The notes below the pieces were generated by a model. It saw only the letters and a list, made by a program, of their open reading frames with translations. It did not search any database and was not told the DNA's origin. 43,595 nucleotides of DNA from JAIRTY01 sp050257395. Lineage in GTDB: Bacteria; Actinomycetota; Actinomycetes; Streptosporangiales; Streptosporangiaceae. The stretch's first letter is position 1, and every line of letters begins with the position of its first letter. The position numbers and the translations under genes are program-made. Shown piece after piece: positions 1-8,143 of this stretch. The stretch lies in NCBI GenBank assembly GCA_050257395.1, contig JBLMWU010000206.1:1-43595 (forward strand), written 5' to 3'.

Positions 1-2
1 TC

Positions 3-644
3 TCCCACCACTCGATGCTGCACACCGACCCGCAGGTCCGGCTGGCCAACCTGCCCATGAAGGGCGGGTGGAAGCGGATGCGGGCCGGGCTGCCGCTGAT
101 CATGATGACCGCGCGGGGGCCCGGCCACGTCGCGTTCAGCGCCGACGCGCCGGGCGAGACGCTGGCCGTGCCGCTCAACCCGGGCTGGGGCATCGACGTG
201 GTGGAGCACCGCTTCCTCGTGGCCACCGGCAACGTGGCCTACGACTGGCAGAACTCCAACGTCTGGTTCACCACCCGGGACGGCGACGACACCGAGTGGC
301 ACTACCCGATCGGCATGACGCTGGACCGGTTCCACGCCACCAACACCCCGGGCCTGCTGCTGCTGCACGCCGCCGGCAACACCTTCATCCGCGACCTGGC
401 GCCCGGCCAGCGGATCCTGGTCCAGCCGGGCGGGCTGATCTGGAAGGACCAGAGCGTCCAGATGTTCCTGCACTTCGAGTACCCGCGGGGCCAGTACTGG
501 TTCAGCTCGGCGCGCTGGCAGGCCAAGTCCATCTGGCTGACCCTGCAGGGCCCGGGCCGGATCGCGGTGTCGTCGGTGTTCGAGCACCCGGAGATGGTGG
601 GTGCCGTGCAGAACACCTCCGGCGCCACCACGCAGTACTGGTAG
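3..644 (+). CDS. AIM24 family protein, 5'-truncated
   Basis: The reading frame is already open at base 3 and ends with TAG at 642-644, so the N-terminus lies outside the window. The visible part (about 213 residues) has the features of the AIM24/TIGR00266 family: an early HTDPQV stretch, FSADAPGE, a WFTTRDGD segment, repeated beta-strand pairs with conserved glycines, and a late LTLQGPGRIAVSSV strand. These are all-beta barrel proteins related to the mitochondrial biogenesis protein AIM24. Their bacterial role is poorly defined, and no catalytic site is evident. The methionine at 15 is probably internal, because the residues before it (SHHS) read as normal family sequence. A strong hairpin follows and separates it from the convergent downstream gene. 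The family call is firm; the biochemical function is unknown. Confidence 0.8.
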   Translation, partial: SHHSMLHTDPQVRLANLPMKGGWKRMRAGLPLIMMTARGPGHVAFSADAPGETLAVPLNPGWGIDVVEHRFLVATGNVAYDWQNSNVWFTTRDGDDTEWHYPIGMTLDRFHATNTPGLLLLHAAGNTFIRDLAPGQRILVQPGGLIWKDQSVQMFLHFEYPRGQYWFSSARWQAKSIWLTLQGPGRIAVSSVFEHPEMVGAVQNTSGATTQYW

Positions 645-663
645 GAAACGAAGAGCGCGCACG

Positions 664-690
664 GGCGGCCCGCCCCGGGGGCGGGCCGCC
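664..690. terminator. Bidirectional hairpin terminator between convergent genes
   Basis: A 13-base arm at 664-676 (GGCGGCCCGCCCC) is perfectly complementary to 678-690. Weaker pairing extends outward (GCACGG at 659-664 with CCGTGC at 693-698). It sits between the stop of the AIM24 gene (644) and the stop of the convergent gene (699). There is no T-tract, as is usual in high-GC actinobacteria. Confidence 0.65.
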
Positions 691-698
691 GGCCGTGC

Positions 699-1685
699 TC
701 AGAACACCGAGATGTGCATGTGGTCGTAGTGGTTCGCGGTGATGCTGCCGCGGTCGGCCATGGGCACCCAGCCCGCCGAGGGCATCCGGATGTCCCAGAT
801 CTTCTGCCGGTAGATGATGTACATGATGCCGAGCTGGGCCGCGTGCGCCTGTGCCCAGGAGGCGATGGCGTAGCCGCGCTGGATGTTCGCGGCGGTGGGC
901 ATGACCCCCCCGGTGCTGAGCATGAAGTCGCAGGCCCGGCCGAGCGGGTGCTCCCCGGAGGTCTCCGCCCGGTAGCAGCCGATGGCGGTGAACGGCCCGA
1001 ACTGCCGGTCGACCGCGTTCTTCACCTGGAGCATCCGCGGGGTGATGTTCGGGCCGATCACCGGGGACTGCGGGTGGAACTTCGCCAGCAGCGCGTCCAG
1101 CCGGTGCCGCTGGGCGGTCAGCGCCGCGATCGCCTGCCGCAGCTCGCCCATCCGCGCCCGGGCCGCCTGCTCCGCCCGCCGGTCAGCGGCCATGAACCGC
1201 TGCAGTCCCCGCTCCCGGGCGTCCCGCTGCCGGGTCACGTAATCCAGGGCGGCGGCGCTGCGCAGCATCTCCGTGGGGCTGGCGCCGCCCATGAGCACGG
1301 TGACCGGGTCGGTGACGCCGTTCATGTAGCTGGCGGCGGCCAGCCGGGCCAGCTCGCGCTGCGCCTTGCCGAGCTGGCGGCGCAGCCGGGCCGCCCGGGT
1401 GGTGGCGAGCAGGGCGGCGTTCTCACTCTCGGTGAGCGTGATCACCTCGCCGCGGTAACGCTTCGCCAGCCTGGCGGCGCGGGCCTCCAGCGCGGCCAGC
1501 GCGCCCGGCGAGTCGCCCGCCGGGCCGGTGAGCGCGGTGCGCGGCGGCACGGCGCGGGGCTGCGGGGCGGCCCGCCCGGCCGCTGGCACGGCCAGCGCGA
1601 CCAGGAAGACCAGGGCCGCCGCTGCCGCGCCGCCCCAGCGCCGCAGGGCAGGGCCGCCGGCCGGGGCGGCGGGTACCCGATCCAC
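699..1685 (-). CDS. Secreted coiled-coil protein with cell-wall-associated C-terminal domain
   Basis: The predicted protein has 328 residues. I chose the GTG at 1685 because a GGAGG sequence lies about 11 bases upstream; a GTG at 1691 and an ATG at 1775 are also in frame. The N-terminus is a signal peptide (RR, then a long Ala/Leu/Val core, cut near AAGRAAP). A long Ala/Arg/Glu-rich region (roughly residues 55-200) looks coiled-coil, as in NlpC- and RipA-like secreted wall proteins. The C-terminal 120 residues contain GEHPLGRACDF and a terminal DHMHISVF, resembling the HxxGxAxD and DHxH signatures of peptidase M15/VanY-like and ARB_07466-type domains. It may bind or cleave peptidoglycan, but activity is not shown here. 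It is divergent from the GH3 lipoprotein gene, which may also act on the cell wall. Confidence 0.7.
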   Translation of the reverse strand: MDRVPAAPAGGPALRRWGGAAAAALVFLVALAVPAAGRAAPQPRAVPPRTALTGPAGDSPGALAALEARAARLAKRYRGEVITLTESENAALLATTRAARLRRQLGKAQRELARLAAASYMNGVTDPVTVLMGGASPTEMLRSAAALDYVTRQRDARERGLQRFMAADRRAEQAARARMGELRQAIAALTAQRHRLDALLAKFHPQSPVIGPNITPRMLQVKNAVDRQFGPFTAIGCYRAETSGEHPLGRACDFMLSTGGVMPTAANIQRGYAIASWAQAHAAQLGIMYIIYRQKIWDIRMPSAGWVPMADRGSITANHYDHMHISVF

Positions 1686-1844
1686 GGCCACCCCTCCCTC
1701 CGGGACTCCCACCTGCGCAAAGGGCTTTCCGGAACATAACACGCGAGGTCGCGGCAGGTGGCCGCTTCGGCGCATGGCGGCAGAGCGGCCCGGCCGGGGG
1801 CCAGCGGTGATACCGTTTCACCCCGATTCGGACCCCGGGGAGAC

Positions 1845-3038
1845 ATGCACGCTCTGGACGCTCACCGGCTGGCTGGTGCCGTCCCCCGGACGGCGCGGCT
1901 GGCCGCCGCCCTCGCCCTCAGCCTCGCCGCGGCAGCGTGCGCGGGCCCGGCCGCGTCCAGCGCTGGCCAGCGGGCATCGTCGCCGCCCGCCAGCCCGGCG
2001 CGGACGCGGCCCGCGTGCTCGGTGGCGCAGAAGCTGGCCGGCTGGAGCCTGCGCCGCCGGGCGGCGCAGCTGATCGTGGTGCCCGCGGACGAGGGGAACG
2101 TGGCGGCCGCCAGGCCGATGGTGGCGGCGGGCGCGGGCGGGATCATCCTGTTCGGCTCCTACGCGCCCGCCTCGCTCGGCGGTGAGCTCGCGGCGCTGGG
2201 CCGGGCCGCGCCCGGCGGGCTGGCCCCGCTGGTGATGACCGACGAGGAGGGCGGCGAGATCCAGCGGATGGCCAACCTGGCCGGGGACCTGCCCTGGCCC
2301 CGGACGATGGCACAGACCATGACCCCGGCCCAGGTCCGGGCGCAGGCCGCGGCGGCCGCCCGGCGGATGCGGGCGGCGGGGGTGACCATGGACCTGGCGC
2401 CGGTGCTCGACCTGTCGGACGGCCCGGGCCCCGACGCGGCCAGCCCGGACGGCCCGCGCTCGTTCAGCATCTCGGCCCCGGTGGCCAGCAGGTACGGCGT
2501 CGCGTTCGCCCGGGGCCTGCTGGACGGCGGGGTGATCCCGGTGGTGAAGCACTTCCCCGGGCTGGGCCAGGCCACCTACAACACCGACTACGGCCCGGCC
2601 TCGGTGCCCCCGCTGCCGGTGCTGGAGAAGGCCGCGCTGCTGCCGTTCCAGGCGGCCATCCGCGCGGGCCTGCCCGCCATCATGGTCAGCCACGCGACCG
2701 TGCCCGGGCTCACCCACGGCCTGCCGGCCAGCCTGTCCAGGCCGGCCGTCACCGGGCTGCTGCGCCAGCGGCTCGGCTTCGGTGGCCTGGTCCTGTCCGA
2801 CTCGCTGTCGGCCGCCGCCATCGGGGCCGCCGGGTACAGCATGCCGCGGGCCGCCGCCGCGGCGATCGGGGCCGGCGTGGACATGGTGATGTACGACAGC
2901 ACCAGCCCGCACGCGACCATGGGCCAGATGGCCGCCGCGATCGTCAGGGCGGTCCGGGCGGGGCGGCTGCCGGTGTCCCGGCTAGACGACGCGGTCGCCC
3001 ACGTCCTGGCGGCCAAGCACCAGCCGCTCTGCCCCTGA
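1845..3038 (+). CDS. Glycoside hydrolase family 3 lipoprotein (beta-N-acetylhexosaminidase-like)
   Basis: The predicted protein has 397 residues. The N-terminus has arginines, an Ala/Leu core and LAAAAC, a lipobox-like site, followed by a Ser/Ala/Pro-rich linker; it is therefore probably a membrane-anchored lipoprotein. GH3 signatures appear in order: MTDEEGGEIQRM (substrate loop), VVKHFPGLGQ (the KHFPG motif of NagZ-like enzymes), MVSHATVPGL, and GLVLSDSLSAAAI, where the Asp of SDS is the expected nucleophile. NagZ-type members remove N-acetylglucosamine from muropeptides, and an extracytoplasmic lipoprotein version would act in wall turnover. I chose ATG 1845 because the signal peptide follows it directly; a start at 1758 would add 29 unlikely residues. 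The 3' end overlaps the convergent next gene by 57 bp. Confidence 0.82.
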   Translation: MHALDAHRLAGAVPRTARLAAALALSLAAAACAGPAASSAGQRASSPPASPARTRPACSVAQKLAGWSLRRRAAQLIVVPADEGNVAAARPMVAAGAGGIILFGSYAPASLGGELAALGRAAPGGLAPLVMTDEEGGEIQRMANLAGDLPWPRTMAQTMTPAQVRAQAAAAARRMRAAGVTMDLAPVLDLSDGPGPDAASPDGPRSFSISAPVASRYGVAFARGLLDGGVIPVVKHFPGLGQATYNTDYGPASVPPLPVLEKAALLPFQAAIRAGLPAIMVSHATVPGLTHGLPASLSRPAVTGLLRQRLGFGGLVLSDSLSAAAIGAAGYSMPRAAAAAIGAGVDMVMYDSTSPHATMGQMAAAIVRAVRAGRLPVSRLDDAVAHVLAAKHQPLCP

Positions 3039-5132
3039 CGGCTCGGCCGGGCCCGGCAGGGCCGCCCCGGGTGCCCGGCCGCTCAGGTACCGGCGCCCGG
3101 TGAGGAACGCGAGCCCGTACAGGACCGCGATCACGATCAGCAGCGCCCGGTAGCCGGTGACCAGGGACGCGTACTCGATCACCCCGCCCACCATCGCGCC
3201 CAGCAGGTTCGCCCCGAAGGCGGCCGTGCTGTCGCCCACGTCCCGGAACCGCTGGGCGAACACCATGTTGGCCAGGAAGATCGGCAGGAACGCGATCACC
3301 ACGGCGGCCAGGAACCGCGGCAGCACCGGCAGGGACAGCAGCGCGGCCTGCGGCACCGCCCAGGCGATCACCAGCGCCGCGAGCAGCGCCAGGTAGAGCA
3401 GGGCGGGCCGCCGGGCCACCACCCGGCGGGATACCTCCACCGCGGCCAGCACCGCCAGCAGCACTCCGGTGAACACCAGCGCGTTGACCAGCCAGGTGGT
3501 GCCGAACAGCAGCGCGAACTGCACCACGTTCTTGGTCTCCAGCAGCATGAACGCCGCGCCCATGAAGAACAGGTCGGCAAAGCCGGTCATCCGGCGCAGC
3601 GGCCCGCCGGCGCCGCGCACCAGCAGCAGCGAGGCGAGCAGGATCAGGGCCAGCGTCACCAGGTAGAAACCGGGGATCGAGCCGCCCTTGAGGTACACGA
3701 ACGGGTGATCGTCGGTGGCGGGCGGCACGACCTGGGCGGGCCGGTGCCACAGGTGGCCGCCGCAGTTCACGCCCGAGCGGCTGAGCCCGACCGTGAGCAT
3801 GGAGAACTGCTGCGCCCCCTGGCCGAGGGTGTTGATACAGGGGGCGTGCCCGAACACGGTGGCGAGAGTGTTCGCCAGCCGGTCCCGCAGCCAGGGTGTC
3901 CGGTAGTAGTTGTACATGGCGAACACGCCGCCGGGGCCCAGATGCGCCTTTGCCGTCTGGATGGCCTGGACGGTGAAGAGGTAGCTCTCCAGCCGCAGCG
4001 CGGACTGGCCCGATACCAGGGTCAGCGAGTCCGGCAGCGCGAACAGGATCATGTCGTACCTGCTGCTCGTCTGCTCCAGGAACGCCCGGCCGTCGTTGAT
4101 GTGCACCGAGACCCGCGGGTCCTGGTACGGGCGGTTGGGGTGCAGCCGCACGCCCAGCCGGTAGATGTCGGGGTCGATCTCCACCGCGTCCACGTGCCGG
4201 GCGCCCCGCTGCAGCGCGGTGGCGACGTCGTTGCCGTTGCCCGCGCCGATCACCAGCACGTTGCGGAGAGGGTTGGCCGGTGCGTCCTGGTAGGGGGTGT
4301 TGTAGATCGGCGGCCGGGTCCCGGTGCGCTGGATCACCTGGTGCGGGATGCCGTTCACGCTGATCAGGTACTGGCTGCGGTGATGGTGGGCCAGCGTGAT
4401 GCGGTAGTACGGGGACCAGATGTCGGCGGAGCCGAACGTCTGCAGGCCGAGCAGGACCACGAAGCACACCGTCGCGGCGGCCGGGATCAGGCCGATGCGG
4501 GTGCCGGTGAGCAGCACCAGGGCGGCCGCGATGATGAGCGCCCACACGAACGGCGTGGCGTCGGCGAAGGACAGCGCGGCGAACACGACGGTCCCGGCGA
4601 TGCTGCCGATGATGTCCAGCCGGTAGGCCTCCAGCGGCGGGAACTGGGCGAAGCTGCGGGCCACGCCCTCCCCGAGCATCGCCATGACGGCGGCCACCAC
4701 CAGGAAGATGACCGGCAGGGTCGCCCAGGTCGGCAGGCCGGTCGTCTTCAGCGAGCTGAAGAACAGCAGGCTGCTGCTGGACTGGTTGGCCACCTGCACG
4801 GGGAACCGCACCACGAAGAAGACCAGCAGGGCCAGCGCCACCGGGGCCCAGCCGAAGAGGTTCACCCGGGAGCGGGCGCGCAGGAAGCCCAGGCCGATCC
4901 CGAGGAAGCTGCCCAGCAGGACGAAGTTGGAGTAGTACGACAGGAAGATGATCTTTGCGCCGGTCCACCGGATGAGCGCGAGCTCGGTGAACAGCATCAG
5001 GAAGCTGAGCAGTAAGAGGCGCGGCTTCCCGGACAGGGCGCCGCGGGCGGGAGCGGGCTGGCTGGCGGGGGGCAGCGCGCTGGCGCCGAGCAGGACCCGG
5101 GCAGCGCGCGACGGCGGTGAGGTCGGGGCCAT
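2982..5132 (-). CDS. Multi-pass membrane protein with spermidine-synthase-like Rossmann domain
   Basis: The predicted protein has 716 residues and starts at ATG 5132. About seven hydrophobic helices (near residues 35-260) precede a soluble methyltransferase-fold domain with VLVIGAGNGND (the nucleotide-binding loop) and AVEIDPDIYRLG (the acidic second strand), as in spermidine synthases. About six further helices follow (near 500-680). At the place where spermidine synthases have the catalytic Asp motif it reads FALPDSL, so polyamine synthesis is doubtful. Similar membrane-fused 'spermine synthase' proteins occur widely in bacteria without assigned function. The C-terminal tail is read through the end of the convergent GH3 gene. 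The gene is monocistronic: its start lies 117 bp from the stop of the NHL-protein gene upstream. Confidence 0.7.
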   Translation of the reverse strand: MAPTSPPSRAARVLLGASALPPASQPAPARGALSGKPRLLLLSFLMLFTELALIRWTGAKIIFLSYYSNFVLLGSFLGIGLGFLRARSRVNLFGWAPVALALLVFFVVRFPVQVANQSSSSLLFFSSLKTTGLPTWATLPVIFLVVAAVMAMLGEGVARSFAQFPPLEAYRLDIIGSIAGTVVFAALSFADATPFVWALIIAAALVLLTGTRIGLIPAAATVCFVVLLGLQTFGSADIWSPYYRITLAHHHRSQYLISVNGIPHQVIQRTGTRPPIYNTPYQDAPANPLRNVLVIGAGNGNDVATALQRGARHVDAVEIDPDIYRLGVRLHPNRPYQDPRVSVHINDGRAFLEQTSSRYDMILFALPDSLTLVSGQSALRLESYLFTVQAIQTAKAHLGPGGVFAMYNYYRTPWLRDRLANTLATVFGHAPCINTLGQGAQQFSMLTVGLSRSGVNCGGHLWHRPAQVVPPATDDHPFVYLKGGSIPGFYLVTLALILLASLLLVRGAGGPLRRMTGFADLFFMGAAFMLLETKNVVQFALLFGTTWLVNALVFTGVLLAVLAAVEVSRRVVARRPALLYLALLAALVIAWAVPQAALLSLPVLPRFLAAVVIAFLPIFLANMVFAQRFRDVGDSTAAFGANLLGAMVGGVIEYASLVTGYRALLIVIAVLYGLAFLTGRRYLSGRAPGAALPGPAEPSGAERLVLGRQDVGDRVV

Positions 5133-5248
5133 AGCGGGGATGTGTACCCGTTTTCCGCGGGATACACCCCTCAGGGCCGGACGGGGATGAAAGGTGGCCT
5201 GCCCGGTTAACCGGGCCGGCCCCCACCGAGTCGCCCGGGGCCCGCCGC

Positions 5249-6295
5249 TCAGTGGCTGAACGGCAGCCAGGGGCTGAGCGGCAGCTTCACCACCCCGGCG
5301 TTCGCGCCGCCGTACTTCAGCGCGAAGTTGCTGATGAACAGGGCGGGCCGGTCCCGCCAGCCGGGGTTGAACGCCAGGTCGGATGGAGTGAACAGGGGGT
5401 CGCCGGCCGCATGCGAGGCGAGCACCCTGAGCCTGCCGCCGGGGCTGACCCGGACGACGTTCTCGGCCGCGTTGGCGGCCACGTACAGGTGGCCCCAGCG
5501 GTCGGCGATCATGCCGTCGGCGCCCCACAGCCGGCAGTCCTCCGGCACGAACAGGCTCGCCGGCCCGGCGTCGCCGTCCGGCCGCACCGGGATGCGGACG
5601 ATCGTGGACTCGGTGGTGTTGGTGACCAGGAGGTCACCGTGGCTGTCGAAAGCCAGGCCGTTGGCGCCGATCGGCAGCCCGGAGAAGTGCGCACCGCAGC
5701 CCACGTCCGCGGTGGTGCCCATCAGCAGGCTGTCCTGCGCCCAGAGCCGGGCCGGGCCGCCGCGGTGGCTGATCCGGTACACGGCCCCGCCGAAGGAATC
5801 CGACACGAACAGGCTGCCGTCGTTGCCGAACACGAGGCCGTTCGGGAGCGGGCCGTTGCTTCCGTCCGCCGGGATGTGCGGGATGGTCGCGATCCTGCCC
5901 ATGAGGTGGCCGTCCGGGGAGACCCGCCACACGCTGCCGGCTGCCTTCGGGTCGGAGCTGGCGACCGCAGCGTAGAGGTTGCCGTCCGGCCCCACCCGCA
6001 CGCCGAGGGTCTCCGACCCGGCCGGGAACGTGACCAGCGTCGACTGGGCCCCGCTGGGCGTGATCTTGAGGATCGCCCCCTCGGGGAACAAGCCGAGGTA
6101 CATGTTGCCCCAGCGGTCGATGGCGATGCTCTCCGGGAACCGGCCGGGCAGGCTCGCGACCTGGACCACCGAGCTGTCGGGCTGGGGACCGGGGGCCGGG
6201 CTCGCCTGCGCGGCCGCGGGGGTGATCAGACCCGCCGCCGCGAGGGCGAGCGCGGGCGCGGTGAGGGCGATGCGCCGTCGTATCAGGCTGGCCAT
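5249..6295 (-). CDS. Secreted SMP-30/NHL-repeat beta-propeller protein
   Basis: The predicted protein has 348 residues. The signal peptide is MASLIRRRIAL plus an Ala/Leu core ending ...AAAQAS. The mature part consists of repeated strands of the form 'G-N-L-Y/L-V-A': DRWGNMYLG, GPDGNLYAAV, GNDGSLFVSD, DSHGDLLVTN and DRWGHLYVAAN. This is typical of SMP-30/gluconolactonase and NHL six-bladed propellers. Members hydrolyse lactones or bind ligands; the calcium-site residues cannot be judged by eye. Two cysteines (in DVGCGAHF and PEDCRLW) could form a disulfide after export. The start ATG 6295 has a GGAAAGGA-like sequence upstream. No operon partner is evident. Confidence 0.75.
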   Translation of the reverse strand: MASLIRRRIALTAPALALAAAGLITPAAAQASPAPGPQPDSSVVQVASLPGRFPESIAIDRWGNMYLGLFPEGAILKITPSGAQSTLVTFPAGSETLGVRVGPDGNLYAAVASSDPKAAGSVWRVSPDGHLMGRIATIPHIPADGSNGPLPNGLVFGNDGSLFVSDSFGGAVYRISHRGGPARLWAQDSLLMGTTADVGCGAHFSGLPIGANGLAFDSHGDLLVTNTTESTIVRIPVRPDGDAGPASLFVPEDCRLWGADGMIADRWGHLYVAANAAENVVRVSPGGRLRVLASHAAGDPLFTPSDLAFNPGWRDRPALFISNFALKYGGANAGVVKLPLSPWLPFSH

Positions 6296-6371
6296 CAGCG
6301 CTGTTCCTTTCCAGAGTTCTCAGGGATATCCGGCGGTGCCGTCATTAGCCTTTTCCGGCCGCATCAAGACG

Positions 6372-6397
6372 GCATGCCGGGCGTGCCCGGCTCATGC
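6372..6397 (-). terminator. Hairpin in the 260-bp gap downstream of the thiolase-like gene
   Basis: The arms GCCGGGC (6376-6382) and GCCCGGC (6385-6391) pair, with outer GCAT/ATGC pairing across a two-base bulge. It lies downstream of the thiolase-like gene on its strand, in an otherwise AT-richer gap (6296-6556) that must also hold the promoter of the NHL-protein gene. TAATTA and TTTATAG tracts are present there, but I could not fix -10/-35 boxes. Confidence 0.35.
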
Positions 6398-6556
6398 GGA
6401 ATGCTAATTATCAGACAGCAGCGGGGTCGGCACTGCCCATACGGTAGCGCGATGACCTGCGGTTTTATAGTTTTGACCGCTGAATTTCCCAGCCTTCCGG
6501 CGGGCTGTGGCTGCAATATCAGTGCTATTCCGGAAATGCCGCCCGGCGGGTCCCTG

Positions 6557-8101
6557 CTAGGCGGTGACGAGGTTCCCGGAACCGTCCGTGCGCACCGAGA
6601 CCGGGCTGCCGATGGGCTCGCCGGTGCTCAGCAGGCCGAGGGTCTTCTCGTCACCGTCGGCGGTGCGGGCGATGAACCGGCGGCCGTCGGTGAGGCGGCC
6701 GACCACCACCCCGGTCCGGGAGCCGTCCCGGGCGTAGGTGACCGTGCAGGTCTCGATGGTGGCCGGGCCGTCCGCCGCCAGCGCCTGGGCCGGGGCGGGC
6801 CAGCTGTCGATCTCCGCCTGCAGGTCCTGGTTGCGGCCGGGCCGCCAGCCCACGCCGGTGGTGGCGTAGACGCCAGCGGAGTACTTGCTCATGACGCCGC
6901 CGTTGGCGCCGACGAACCCGTAGCTGCCCGGGTTGGCGCGGGCCCGCTGCACGGTCTCGGCGATCGCGTGCAGCGAGTAGTTGTTGCCGGGGCCGCCGAA
7001 GAAGGGCAGGCCGCCGGTGACGGTGAGCCCCCGCGGGTCGCCCGGGGCCAGGCCCAGCCCTTCGGACACGGTAAAGACCGGCGCCGGGAAACAGCTGTAG
7101 AGGTCGAGCGTGGCCAGGTCGCCCGGGCCGATCCCGGCCACCTCGAGCGCCCGCCGGGCGGCGAGCACCGAGGCCGGGCCGGCCGACAGGTCGGCCCGCG
7201 CCAGCAGGTCCCGTTCCCGCAGGTCGGCGTGCCCGTGCAGGAACACCCACCGCTCGCGCGGGATGCCGAGCCGCTGCGCCGCGGCCACCGAGGTGAGCAG
7301 GACCGCCGCGCCCTGGTTCACCTTCTCGCGGGCCACCAGGTAGCGGGGATAGGGGTCGGCGATCAGCCGGTTCGCGGGCGACGGGGTCACCAGCTCGGCG
7401 GCGGAGCGGACGGTGCGCGCGGCCGCGTGCGGGTTGGCCGCCGCGACCTCGGTGAAGGGGGCGAACAGCGCGCCCATGGCGGCCGCGTACTCGCCGCGGG
7501 TCAGTCCCAGCCGGGCCCGGCGGGCGTTCTCGATCAGCGCGTACTGGCTGGCCGCGCTGATCAGGCCGTGAGCCGCCTCGTGCGCGGAGAACATGCCGTC
7601 CAGCCCGTAGCCGCGGTCCTCCAGGCTGCCGCCGGGGTGTTCGGTGAAGTCCGGCCGCTCCTCCGTCCGCCGGTAGTGCCGGATGGTGGAGATGGCCTCG
7701 GCGCCCACGATCAGCGCGATCTCGCTGCCGCCCGCGGCGATGACCCCGGCCAGCTCGTTCACCAGATGCTGCGGCGCCTGGCCGCCGGTGACCTCCAGGA
7801 TGGCGCGCGCCGGGTCCGCGCCGATCCGGCGCGCGACCGAGCGCGGGTAGTTGTCCGAGCGGCCCAGCGGCGCGCGCGACCACGGGCCGGAGATCTCGAA
7901 CTGCCGCACCCCCGCCACGGTGTCGAGGGCGGCGGCCACCGCGGCCGGGCTGGCGCCGGTGTCCGCCAGCGCCGCCAGGGCGGCGTCTCCGCCCAGGTCA
8001 GCAGGTGACCGGCGCTGATAGCCGGGCTCGCCGAGGCGCTCGGACACCTGCCCCACCCCGGCCAGCACGGGCGTGTGCGGGCCGGGCCGGTCGGTGCTCA
8101 T
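6557..8101 (-). CDS. Thiolase-like acetyl-CoA acetyltransferase family protein
   Basis: The predicted protein has 514 residues. Motifs of the actinobacterial thiolase-like group are clear: an N-terminal PVLAGVGQVSER, EVTGGQAPQHLVNELA, DLYSCFPAPVFTV, TGGLPFFGGPGNNYSLHAI and NGGVMSKYSAGVY, followed by a C-terminal OB-fold-like region (residues about 420-514). The position that carries the acyl-accepting Cys in true thiolases is TGG here, so it is not a standard beta-ketothiolase. As far as I recall, this Cys-less arrangement is usual for the group, which sits among CoA/lipid degradation genes. The ATG at 8101 lies only 42 bp from the divergent oxidoreductase ATG, so the two promoters must overlap. 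The substrate is unknown. Confidence 0.78.
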   Translation of the reverse strand: MSTDRPGPHTPVLAGVGQVSERLGEPGYQRRSPADLGGDAALAALADTGASPAAVAAALDTVAGVRQFEISGPWSRAPLGRSDNYPRSVARRIGADPARAILEVTGGQAPQHLVNELAGVIAAGGSEIALIVGAEAISTIRHYRRTEERPDFTEHPGGSLEDRGYGLDGMFSAHEAAHGLISAASQYALIENARRARLGLTRGEYAAAMGALFAPFTEVAAANPHAAARTVRSAAELVTPSPANRLIADPYPRYLVAREKVNQGAAVLLTSVAAAQRLGIPRERWVFLHGHADLRERDLLARADLSAGPASVLAARRALEVAGIGPGDLATLDLYSCFPAPVFTVSEGLGLAPGDPRGLTVTGGLPFFGGPGNNYSLHAIAETVQRARANPGSYGFVGANGGVMSKYSAGVYATTGVGWRPGRNQDLQAEIDSWPAPAQALAADGPATIETCTVTYARDGSRTGVVVGRLTDGRRFIARTADGDEKTLGLLSTGEPIGSPVSVRTDGSGNLVTA

Positions 8102-8143
8102 GTCACGGCGCAGCCTAACGGACGAATGCGGTTGGATGCCGGT

